Assembly: GCA_963931865.1 (NCBI GenBank)
Contig: OZ007507.1
Location: 6,135,148 to 6,199,147 of the forward strand
Direction of reading: 5' to 3'
From: Axinella damicornis
Taxonomy: Eukaryota; Porifera; Demospongiae; Axinellida; Axinellidae
Length of the DNA: 64,000 bases
This document shows, one piece after another, positions 12,020-23,000 of the stretch. Made by a program: the position numbers and the translations under genes. The notes under the pieces were generated by a model that was given only the letters and a program-made list of their open reading frames with translations, had not been told where the DNA came from and made no database searches. Position 1 is the stretch's first letter. Every line of letters starts with the position of its first letter.

Positions 12020-12150
12020 GAAGGCCAAATCCTTTTTTTTTTTTGAGGTGAATCACCTTCAACAGAAAAAAAGGACCCAGGGCAGAGCCTGAGTTGAGAA
12101 CCAGAGACTCTCACTCTACCAGTGCACCACTGCATACCCCTTGCTGGTTT
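12020..12150 (-). repeat. Possible tRNA-derived SINE head
   Basis: On the minus strand CAGTGGTGCACTGGTAGAGT resembles a Pol III A box, followed about 15 nt later by TGGTTCTCAACTC, a poor B box, then T- and A-rich runs. The spacing is short for a tRNA, so this is tentative. Confidence 0.3.
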
Positions 12151-12845
12151 TGGGTTGAAGATGTTTGGCCAATGGCCCTTGGTCAACATGCCATTAGTGA
12201 CAGTACATTCGCATCCGTATGCTATCCAAACCCAACCCTCACCACACCGCAACCCATGTAATAGAGGACGTCGTCAATCACCAGACACCATATTAAATTC
12301 ACAACAATGGTCCTAGAAATGCTAAGGCTTTCTACGTTCCAGGTGGGAGTCAGTCCCATACGCTCCGTATTTTTCTGTGCGATTTCCTATACAATAATCA
12401 CACCATGGATATGCATAGTTTCGACCTCTAATTCACTTCTGTTGTTTTGCATGACTTTATTTCAACTCCGCAGACAGTGTGGCAGTATTTTATCAAGCCT
12501 GGTCATACAACGGGTGATGTCCGACGATTGAAGTATACAGTCCGAAGGTAGAGGTTGCCCTCCGAGTGTTGATGGTCCAGATGCATTGGCTATTGCAGCC
12601 ATTTGTGGCGTAACCCGCAAGCTGGTGAACTTGAAAATCATTTTGCTTCTTGCCTCATGAAAATAAACGCACAAAGTACGGTTCGTTATCTTACTGCGTC
12701 CGAGAGATATCGCATTGTCCGTTTGATGGTGTCCGAAAATTGATGAGCTACTCTATAGTGTACAGCTTACAGATGCTAATTTACTGTCGCTGGCAGAACT
12801 GCTGTTTCCAGGCCCCCACACAGGTCATTTGTAGCTTGCAGTAGG

Positions 12846-13009
12846 ATGAAGGGGAAGGAGGGTTGGAGGGAGGGAGGGAGGGAAGGAGAGGAGGGAGGGA
12901 GGGAGGGAGGGAGGGAGGGAGGGAGGGAGGGAGGGAGGGAGGGAGGGAGGGAGGGAGGGAGGGAGGGAGGGAGGGAGGGAGGGAGGGAGGGAGGGAGGGA
13001 GGGAGGGAG

Positions 13010-13041
<32 letters not shown>

Positions 13042-13070
13042 AGGGGAGGGAGGGAGGGAGGGTACTGTGA
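12846..13070. repeat. (GGGA)n array with poly(G) run
   Basis: About 40 GGGA units followed by about 30 consecutive G. Simple sequence; the G-only proteins read from it are not genes. Confidence 0.95.
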
Positions 13071-13390
13071 AGCAGGAGGATCCTGGTACCATATCTATGC
13101 CTGTTTCACCTTGCCACTGACAGTTAGTTGTGCATTCTGAGACCACAAATGTCGGCTTACTTGGTCTCAGGGTGACTCATTTGTCACTCTGGTAAATATG
13201 CGAGGATGGAAGCTAAGTGTACCCAGCACCCACAGTAATACAAGTGCACTTCCTGATTGTGCATTTATTGGAGATGCTAACTGTAGATTCATACCGAGTT
13301 CTTGCAAATAATTTGGGAATGAGATCAGCTGCATGTTTACACGCTCATTGTAATCCTCAGATTGTATGATTGTTGTAGTTTATAATTAAT

Positions 13391-14605
13391 TTGCACTCAG
13401 TAAGACAACCCTTTCCTCTCCTACTCCTTTATAGGCCTAGGAGACCAGCGCTTGAAACTTGCTACATGAAGATGCAGGAGGGTCTGTATGAGTCCCGATC
13501 TACACTGGGGCAGAACGCAACTACAATAGCCGCCTGCCTTAATATCTCAAGTGGAGACTTTCATGCCGCAGTTAGTGCAACTGCTGCTCTCAACACACTG
13601 GTAGGGGCAGCTTGTGTTGTTAGCATCGTCCTGATTTTCATCTTGAAGGTGCACCAGATCTTTCAGTTCCGTCTGGTGCTCTATCTGATCGTAATTACTC
13701 TTTGCTACATGTTTAATGACGCTTTACAACTGGCAGCATTTGAGGTTGTGGACGATGGCCTGTACACAAGGGATGTTTCGTGGTGCAGTGCTACGGGCTT
13801 TTTCAATCAACTCTTGGGCTGGTTAGCACTCCTGACGGTGTGTTCAATCACACTACACCTGTTTCTCCTTGTTGTATTGAAAAGGAACCTGCATAGCAAA
13901 ACTCGTGAGATTGTGGGCATCATAATCATCAGTTTGGTAGCATCTTCATTCAGTATCCCTCCTCTCTTTCCTTCCAGTGGAACTATAGTTTATGGACAGT
14001 TTGGAATTAATTGTTGGATTAGGCAAGTGGATAACCATTGCGATGTCTTTCTTTTAGGAACTGTTGAAAGAATTCTTTTTTGGTACATCCCAATCTTATG
14101 CGCATTTGTGTTCATAGTGATGACCTTAGGAGTGACAATACGAATGCTGTACCGATACAGGACATCTACTGACTTAAGCAGCATTGATCAAAGTATTTCA
14201 GAGGTGCGGACACTTTTTGTATATCTCCTTGCTTTCTCTGTCATCTACTTAATAGCCCTCATCCCTCGTGTGGTTGACACCTTCACATCTGAACAGCAAT
14301 TGAAGTCATGGCTGTTGGATGCTGTCTTCCAACCGTGTCTGATGCTGTTTGTACCAATTGCCTTCTTCATCCACCCTGCAACACTGAAGAAATTTCGGCA
14401 AATGTGTTCCAAAGCAAATACTGTTGTTGTAAGGTGGAGCAATAGGGAGGGATACGAAGAAGTTCAGGGTGGATTGGATGGTGATGGTCAGGTTGATTCA
14501 ATCACTTTAAGTCGCTTTGAAGTACCACCTGAGTTTAGCTCGGAGGGCACAGAAAAACTTGTGATTACCAGCACAAAGAAATGTGGTGTGAGATTTGCTA
14601 GCTAA
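13391..14605 (+). CDS. cAMP-receptor-like / GPR157-like seven-transmembrane receptor
   Basis: A plasma-membrane G-protein-coupled receptor by fold; ligand unknown. The frame has 404 codons. Met26 (13466) is the likelier start: a pyrimidine tract and TTTATAG at about 13434 look like a 3' splice site, which would put the first Met in an intron. The N tail has two N-glycosylation sites (NAT, NIS). Seven hydrophobic segments lie at about residues 64-88, 95-117, 136-160, 172-195, 226-252, 278-300 and 310-332. A Cys precedes TM3 (VSWC) and another lies in loop 2 (GINCWIRQ), the usual disulfide; NCWI resembles cAMP-type receptors. There is no DRY after TM3. TM7 ends FIHPATLKKF instead of NPxxY. The tail is about 70 residues. 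It has one coding exon and is convergent with the remodeller gene. Confidence 0.8.
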   Translation: MHSVRQPFPLLLLYRPRRPALETCYMKMQEGLYESRSTLGQNATTIAACLNISSGDFHAAVSATAALNTLVGAACVVSIVLIFILKVHQIFQFRLVLYLIVITLCYMFNDALQLAAFEVVDDGLYTRDVSWCSATGFFNQLLGWLALLTVCSITLHLFLLVVLKRNLHSKTREIVGIIIISLVASSFSIPPLFPSSGTIVYGQFGINCWIRQVDNHCDVFLLGTVERILFWYIPILCAFVFIVMTLGVTIRMLYRYRTSTDLSSIDQSISEVRTLFVYLLAFSVIYLIALIPRVVDTFTSEQQLKSWLLDAVFQPCLMLFVPIAFFIHPATLKKFRQMCSKANTVVVRWSNREGYEEVQGGLDGDGQVDSITLSRFEVPPEFSSEGTEKLVITSTKKCGVRFAS

Positions 14606-14614
14606 AACTGATAA

Positions 14615-15155
14615 TCATATTGTTTGTTTTGTTTGCAGATATACAATGTAGCTGTAAGCCAATTTGAATCTTACATGAGTGTGTGCAGTTTTAATTCTTG
14701 GCATTGTATGAGCCTGATCGAGTGAACAACCAAGACAGTGGAAGCTCTCAATATGGCTACAGGACACATCATCAAATTGTATTATTATTGTGCATGCATT
14801 ATTGTGATGCATGCATGCATGCATTATTGTGATGCATGCATGCATGCATATACTTCGATAGTGAACCCTCTAAGACAATAATTGTTTAAGGGACGCATTT
14901 ATACACTCGGCGAAAAGCTGAATTTCCTATTGTGTCTTATTGTGGTGGAAATTATGTTTCATACACCTATCAGGCACAGGATAGAGCTGAATTTCCTGAT
15001 GTCAGGAAATATCCTGCACCTGATAGGTGTATATATGAAACGTCACCTCCACTGCATGCAAGTAGGACGTCGCATAGGAAATTCAATTTAGAACTGGTCC
15101 TGGCCCATCGCCCTATCTACTTCCTGCTGGACCAGGACCAGGAATTGTGCCATTA
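14615..15155. repeat. AT-rich spacer with ATGC repeats and an inverted repeat
   Basis: Tandem GCATGCAT around 14790-14850. At 14921-15083 a long imperfect inverted repeat: GAATTTCCTATTGTG at the left, CGCATAGGAAATTC at the right, with CACCTATCAGGCACAGGATA / CCTGATAGGTGTATATATGA inside. It is probably a small inverted-repeat element downstream of the receptor. Confidence 0.5.
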
Positions 15156-15963
15156 ATTATTATTAGCATGTGTTGCGTGTACGTTGTCGTATCCCTACAT
15201 ACACAGTCTACCGACTCTCTGATTATGTATGAAAATGGAGCTAGCTGCATGTGTGAGCAGAGCACCGTGTACTAGCATATTACTGTATGGTGCATGTGCA
15301 TTATAATGCTAATTTCATTACAGTGGGTGTGGCTCTGTTTTGACAAGCAAAACTTAGGAACAGCTGATAGCTTATAAGTCATGCATGTCTGTGAGGCTGC
15401 TTTAAGAAAAATATGCAGCATCTATATGCATGCATACTTGAACCATGACTGTGCACCCACAAAGTTATTATGCTATTCGGACAGCATGGCTGCATGGGTC
15501 TTGAAGCACTGTAGATTGATAATAATTATTGTAAGAGAATGTGCTAGACCTCAATCACAAGAATGGCCTACATAGATCTAGAACTTGCATGCTGTGCACC
15601 ATCACTAGCTAGGGTCCCACCCCACAATGATTTGCCTCTTCTCCAAAACCATTCTATAATATTATATATAGCTAGTTGGGCCATTTGTTTTTTACAAAAA
15701 ATGATGTGGATATTGGTCCGGCAGTAGAAACGTGCACATCTGGAACCAGCCCTGGCCCTGGTTATTATACCCCAACCCATCACCCTCCTTCCTGCTGGAC
15801 TAAACCACATGGACCTCAACAGCTATAAGCTTCCAAAGGAAATAGAACTAAACCAGAACTCTGATAGCCATACTAAAACAACACAAAAATTATTTGCTCT
15901 GTGTACAAAATTGTCAGTCAGCACCACCCATTTTGTATTCCGGTCATGCAATTTGTCATCACA

Positions 15964-16055
15964 TAGCCTTGTTCCCAGCCTCCTCCCCAGCTTTTTGTCG
16001 CATACTGTACAGCAGTATGCGACAAAGGCTGTGGAGGAGCCTGGGAATGAGGCTA
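15964..16055. mobile_element. Short TAGCC-type palindromic element
   Basis: TAGCCTTGTTCCCAGCC and GGAGCCTGGGAATGAGGCTA termini, with TCGCATACTGTACAGCAGTATGCGA at the centre. 92 bp between the two convergent genes. The flanks GTCATCACA and TCGTCACAC are only loosely alike. Confidence 0.6.
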
Positions 16056-16136
16056 TCGTCACACACATTGTTCACTCCTTGACAATCTTTTTATGGCTCA
16101 GTTACTTACAACCATAAAGTGCATAACTACAATAGA

Positions 16137-16142
16137 TTTAAT
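16137..16142 (-). promoter_or_regulatory. Possible poly(A) signal of the remodeller gene
   Basis: TTTAAT on the plus strand, ATTAAA in transcript sense, about 60 nt beyond the stop codon. It is the common variant of AATAAA; the surrounding DNA is AT-rich. Confidence 0.4.
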
Positions 16143-16201
16143 ATAATTCATAATTTATAATAATCGCATTACAATAATTGTATTAGTGCAAATGGAGGGG
16201 A

Positions 16202-16331
16202 TTAAGATGTTCCAGAACCATTAGGAGCACGCTGTACTTGCTGTTTTTGTATTGCCTGTGTATTCGCCTGTTGCTGCTCCTGTTCTTGTTTTTGTTTTTG
16301 TTGTTGTTGCTGTTGTTGTTGTTGTTGTTGT

Positions 16332-16363
<32 letters not shown>

Positions 16364-16364
16364 T

Positions 16365-16396
<32 letters not shown>

Positions 16397-17083
16397 TTGT
16401 GGTGGTGGTGGTTTCTTCTGTAACTGATTCTGGTCCACCAGTTCTACTTTCAACTGTGCACCACCTTCCACAGACACGGGACTAGGTGCCGAGTACTTTG
16501 CTCCCTCTGGAGCATTGACAATGATAGATGGAGACAGCTTGGCTGGCTGTTGCAGACCTCCGTCGGTGTGAAAACGAAGCTGAGAAGTACCTGGAAACTG
16601 AGCAGCAGCAGCAGCCACTGCCGCAGTCACATGACCAGGTTGCGTGGCCATTCGTAGAGACTGCTGCTTCAGCAAGGCAAGCACCTCTTCAGTCTGTAGA
16701 CTCCTTCCGGTTGCTGGGATTCCCCGTACGTTACCAGTTGTGGAAAACCGTTGTAATGGTAATGTGACCGCAGAGGGAAGAGAGGCGACCTTTCGCTGTA
16801 CCGTTATAGTTTGTGGTTGTGGGGCTTGAGCAGCCTGGGGCTGGGGGAGCTGAGCAATCTGTGAGGAAGGTTGCTGCTGCTGCTGCTGCTGCTGAAGTGC
16901 TGTTTGTCTGAGCAGCAGAAACTGCTGTTGTGTGAGCCCTCTTCCAGGGGCCAGCGGCATTATGGTCTTGCCTAGAAGAGGAGTGGGGCATGCTATTTGT
17001 AACTACAGACATGTAAACAAACACCAAAACACCAGTGTGCAAAGTAACTCACCGAGATCCATCCCAGAACTGACACTGTATGC
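16202..17083 (-). CDS. Remodeller exons 37-38: Q-rich C terminus and stop
   Basis: A 31-nt exon 17053-17083 ([10 protein letters not shown]) restores the phase between exon 36 and the final exon 16202-16971. The final exon begins [20 protein letters not shown], close to EP400 GKTITPAHFQLLRQ, then has Q8, a QPQ-rich stretch, [12 protein letters not shown], and near the end one run of about 45 glutamines broken by KQKQEQE, ending NGSGTS and TAA. The polyQ is coded by mixed CAA and CAG. The micro-exon is inferred from phase and splice sites only. Confidence 0.8.
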
Positions 17084-20000
17084 CTTGTTAACCTACACGA
17101 ATAAGATGCAAAGAAACTTCATCAAGGGGCCAGGGGAGCATCCACACGGCCAGTCCATCTTACTTGGATTGGCACATATACTAACACTATACTTGGCCAC
17201 ACATGTGATCTTCGGCTACATTTTCAACACATTCAGCTACACCTGGTATAATCGTGTAGATTATTGAGTGGCAAAATGTAAACAACCAGCTAGAGTTTCA
17301 AGCAGTTAATATTATCTTTCCGTCTGGATCCCCATCTATGCATGCACACTTGCAAAGCTCCTGTGAACACTAGACTAACATAGCCTCGTTCCCAGGCTGT
17401 TCCCACCGCCAGTATTTCATTGCTTCCTGCCGTATTTCATACTGGAAGCAATGAATACTGGCGGTGGGAACGGCCTGGGAACGATCAAGGCTAAGACTAA
17501 CACCTTTACATAACTTTTAGATAACTGTGCATGTCACAAAGTAGTGATACTGATACCTATCAACAGAGAAACAACATAGTATGGGTATAACAGCTGAGTG
17601 TGTTCCTGATAAACCACAGCAGCTGGTAGTACAACTGGCTTGTACTACAGTGGCTTCTAAGTGCACTTGCTGAGTATACTGAAAGTGGTTTCTGTGTACA
17701 CTAAAATGTGCTGACAAGGGTGTATGATAGTTAGCCGGTGGGTTTATGGGTAGCAGGTTATGCTATATAAACTGTGGTTGGCACCTTTCAAGTGCGTCAT
17801 CACTGTAGTACAAGTTTTTGTACTCTTTAATAGAGTTCCCACGTTTGTACAGTAGCTAGCCTGAATAGAGGTAATCAATGACCACAGCAGGATATGGATA
17901 ACCAAGATTGATGCACACACATGTACATGTACATTCTCCTTTGTGTTAGTTGGCTTATGAACCCTCATGATTGTTGTAAGGTCAGTTCTTGCGCTTGAAT
18001 TACAGTTAGGCTAATGTTGACTACATGTGTATGTGCTAGACCCTCTCCACCTGGCCAGTCACTCGCTTGCATGGAAGGTGGAGGTCTTGTAAACCTTGCA
18101 CTAGATTAAATTTTCATTGACCAATCAGATCACACTGAAGCAATTGCTTCATTGTTCTCATGGTTGTAAACCATGCCACACGTGTGATCATCCTAGCGGA
18201 GACTGCAGCTTATGTCTCATATGTATGGTATGGCACCAGATCCTTTTGTCTATTGTAATAGGCTATGTTGAAGGCTCTCTTGTTCCTGTGTGTTAGGGTT
18301 TATATAACAGAGCATGTATTGTACTGGTTATCCTGTGCGTGCGCATGCGCAGCAAGGGGTAGAGTGATTTCTGTGTTTGTCAGTATTTCAGTGGACACAA
18401 AAATGAACAGTTTGGGTTAATAGGGGCGAGCCTGAGCAAGCCCAACACTAGCGTGACTTCAGACAACAAGTGGACCTACCTATTCATTGGCTAGAGCAAT
18501 AAGCGAACCATGAACATTCTGCTTCCTCGGTGGCAACAACAAAGACGGAGACAGCTCGTGGACCTTGCAGCCATGGTCGGTGATGTACCTGCTAGACTGC
18601 TTCAGCTAAGGCTAACCTGACTCACAGTCGCTGTGATGTGCACGAGTGTACGTTTAGTGTCATAATTTCTACTATGCTAGCCTCGTTCCCAGGCTCCCCC
18701 CTGTGTGTGCGGCGACAAAAATATGGTAATCCTCCGTATTTTTGTCCCCACACACAGGGGGGAGCCTGGGAACGAGGCTACTACTATGCTCATTGCCCAG
18801 TCAGATTCTGATGACAGTCGTTAATATGGTCCGGAGGTGGCCTGTCCCTACAAGACCAGGATACCAGGTGCACGAGTAATGGACACGTGCAATGCTAGGT
18901 TGACGAGCGCGTTGACGATCCGAGGCCGTGGAAGAAGCGCGTCTTCCTACCAAGAAGCTCTGCAGTTGTGGGGCAGATCTCTCATCACTGAGCGTATATC
19001 ACGTCAGAAAACACTTGGCTGGGTCGAATCACTTGAAGGTACAGGCAGCGAGTGGGCTGTGGGTGCCCACGTCCACCAAGAGGACGCCTGTGGTGCAGCG
19101 CCCGTGCACAGAGCTGAAATTGAGGTAGGAGAGGGAGGCGGTTTTGACGGCATAAAGGGCTAGAATCCATGCAAGTACCAAATTGCCACTCCGAGTACTT
19201 AAAGTGGCATTGTGTCTGGCAATTTGGTAACTGTGGCCCAGTGGTACTAGGTGTATGAGCTTGCTTAGGATGCTGCTTGGTAACAGGCGCAGAGCACTGT
19301 GGACAAAGCCTAGTAAAAGGCATCGTGCATGAAATATACTAGAAGCTCACGAATTTGAACACTGCGAGCACGTCCAAACAGCTAGCCACGTCACGACTGA
19401 GACACGTGCAAGTATCACGTGCCATCAAAGTATTTCTTTTGATGCCCTAGTCTCACTTGTCGGACAGACAGACACAATGAGTACTAGAACCTCGCCCCCA
19501 CATGGGCGGGACGAGGTTAAAATATTGAAATCACGGTAACGCCTTTGAGATTTCACTACCTCTACAGTGTTTCTTTTAGAATATCGTTCGAGGGGGGGCG
19601 GAATCGTAGTGCGGCAAGGTAAGGGGGGGAGGCATGAATAGCTTTGTATACATAATACTTCTTGGGTATCATTCAAGGGGGGGCAGTACAGATTCAAGGG
19701 GGGGGCGAATGCCCCCCCCCCCCCCCCCCCCCCCCCCCCAAAAGAAACCCTGAGTCTACCCAATTTGAAGTAAACTAATAACCCACAGGTACTTCAAATG
19801 TTGTGAAGCTCCTAAAGGTATCTATGAAACACCCAGTTTGGTCAAATGTCATGTGTTGCACTATATAGTCTATCAAGTTACACCAATTTCTCTCGCTCAG
19901 AAAGTTGTGGGCAGGGCTTAGGGAAAAATAAGTTGGGGGCAGGGCATAGGGAAAAGCGAGATTTTCCATATGCCATCAGGCTTTCATTTAGAAATTTTCC

Positions 20001-23000
20001 CAAGAGGGGGCGAAATTAAAGTTCGATGAACTTTGGGGGGGCATAAGTGGCATTAGCCTGGTTCTCCGCGCCGGGAACCAGGCTAAAGTGGCATGTGTTA
20101 CTACACTTTACAGGGGGGCCTCCCCCAGGAAAATTTTGGAATTTAGATCCTCTGAGATTGATTCTGACACAATTTAGGGTCAAAATTCACAATCAAAACA
20201 CATGTACACATACAGTATGAAAGTAGCTGCTGTTTGACTGCTAGCTTGGACCTTGCTTATTTATTTTCATGACACTTACAAAAGGGAATGGGGGGAGGGA
20301 GGGAGGGAGGGAAGGGACAACGGTGGGATGTGTTACTAAAAAAAATTGGAATTTAGATCATCTGAGATTGATTCTGATGCAATTTGAGGGGCAAAAATCA
20401 CATTTTATTACTAACCATAAACAGACCTACATATGCACGTTACAAGAACTGTAATCTGAATGGCTTGTGCCATTGCCTATTTCATTTCACAGTACTGTAT
20501 AATAGGGAATGTGAAAATGCCAAGGGGGGGCAAAGAGATTCCAAGGGGGAGCGAATGCCCCCCCCCCCCCCCCCCCCCCCCCGCCCCCCCCCTAAATGAA
20601 ACCCTGATGCCACGCCTCCAACTTCCTGAGCGAGAGAAATTGGTCTAGCTCGATAGACTAGTATTGCACATGCCAGGCCTATTATAACTATTGCAGACCC
20701 CAAGTGGACGTACAGTATTCGCCAGAGAGGTGGTATGAGAGATAGCTGCACTCGCGGGGGTTTGGGTAGCAGCCGGGAGGGGAAGGGAGGAGGGTATACT
20801 GGAGCTGACTGAAGGCTGCGAGAGAGAGAGAGGGCAAGTACAGGTGTAAGTCAGCTGTTGGGATTGTCAGTCAGAGGGTCACAGAATTACCACGGCCTTC
20901 AAGCCTATTTCCTTGTCAACCAGGAATTTGCAGTTCCAGGTAAGTATCATAGAATGTAGAATGTACACCTACTTGTATGCTTACCAATTTGGAAGGAGAA
21001 AATGTTATGCCAGAGTTAGATGCAACAGCTTGGAACCGTTGTGGGGCAGAGGCCACTGAGACAGTTGGTAACTGCCGTGGAAGTGCAAAGCCTGCTTTGG
21101 CAAGATCTGGAGGAGGGGAGCAAACATTAACGACTGGATACAACTGGAAGTTTCTCAGTAACAATATGGTTTATAGTGAACCCCCAAAAGGTCCTTGAAC
21201 TAAATTAATTAGCAAGTCCTTGTTCTATTGATACTAGTGCAACTCACTGACCCGAAACAGCCATTGATCTTTGAAAAGTGTGCATTATCTAGTTAATGCA
21301 CACTAAAGTGTGCAATAAGCGATTTAATGCTCCGTCATGTGATCAATTCTGAGGCGTCTGATTAGTTGAGGGTCACGTGAGTAGTAGTAAGTAGAAGTAG
21401 TTTAGATACCAGTTCACAGTGCATTACCGGCATTAGTGCACTCGGGCAATCTAGTTAACGGTCTCGGGCGGATAATGCACTCGCCTTCGGCTCATGCATT
21501 ATCTCGCCCTCGACCGTTAACTAGATTGTCCTCGTGCAATAAAACCCGTAATGCACTGCAAACTGGTATTTGAATATCATTTCCTGTTGCTAGGTGGTTG
21601 TCAAGATTATTGATGCACCCTTTTAGTCCCAGTGTTATAACTACGTGTGAAGAGTGCAATACCTGGCTTTCAAAAAATTAATGATGTAGAAGCAAAGGTA
21701 ACAAATATGCACAACACAAAACTGAGGCATGGGGGGCAAATAATGAAAGTTACACTGCCCACTCGGGCACAAACAAAATTACAAGTTGAAAGTTACACTG
21801 CCCACTCAGGCACAATTATGAAAGTTACACTGCCCACTCAGAATTACAAGGTGAAAGTTACACTGCCCACTCAGGCACAATTATGAAAGTTACACTGCCC
21901 ACTCAGGCACAAACAAAATTATATGCATGCATGCACAATACATAGCTAGCAAGTTAGTAACATGTGAGTTTTTCACTAAAGGTCGGCAAAAGAAATTTTC
22001 AACATCGAGGTCAGAAATGTCATAATCCATAAGTGTAGGAACAGGAGTAGAGGGTTGAGCTGTGTTTGTGCCCTGATAAATCGCTACACCGCACCCTGAT
22101 AAATCGCTACACCGCACCCAGAGAAGCTCATATTTGGAGTGAATGAAGCCTGTGAAACTTGTCGAAATGACTGCATAGGTACAATAGGCTGAAGGGGTAA
22201 TCTTGAATGCGAAACTGTAGCCTTACTATCTTGAAGTGAAACTTCCTTATTAAGTGTAGTATTAACACTAGAAGACAGAATCCGAGATACAGTGCGATGC
22301 TGATCATCAGTAGTACGCTCATAGTGACGCAGACCACTCAAGGAACGATGTCCAGTTCTCTCCTGGATAACTTTCTCAGGGACACCAGTCTGGTAAAGCA
22401 CAGAAGTGTCCGTAGCTCTGAGGCTATGATTCCTCTTAATGCCAAAAATCGCGTCTCGGCCACGAACAGTTTCAGCCACTTATTCAGAAGGTTAGCATCA
22501 TCAGACAGCAAAAGATCATCGGGGGGTACTTGCTTCTCTGGATCATCAGCAAATCGCTCTTTCCTGCCCTTTTTCCACGACGTGAAGTTAGACATAGCCC
22601 ATTTGGTAGACGATGCTATATTCTTGGCACAAATTTCTTGCTGAGTGCCTGTTCTTGAGCTTCGCTTATGAAGTGCCAGTGATCCAGTGCACGTGCACGC
22701 GAGACGCTAAGCTTCAGTTTCTTAGTGGGCCGCTCCAGCTCCATGACCTCCTCGTCACTACTACTGTCTGTCCACTCTCCCAGCCCAAAAGAAAACCGAC
22801 GATGAGCGTCTCTGCTCCGAAAGTTTGGTATTCTCTCCAGCAGACTCTCAGAAATGATCTCCTTCGAATTCGAATCCATCGGCACTAAATGACATCACTG
22901 CTATTGCTTAGCAACTGAATGCTTTGCATCTAGCAACCGCCTAGCAACAGGAAATAAAATAGTTATAACATGCCTACTCGGGCAGTATCTGATTTACAGT

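Noticed and set aside
12781..13146. Gly/Arg/Glu or Pro/Ser/Leu repeat proteins
   Set aside because: Translation of (GGGA)n and poly(G) simple sequence.
15964..16055. Rho-independent terminator or small RNA hairpin
   Set aside because: Its ends match the dispersed TAGCC element family; the palindrome is explained by the element.
16238..16485. Leucine- or valine-run proteins on the plus strand
   Set aside because: Antisense to the polyglutamine tract of the remodeller.
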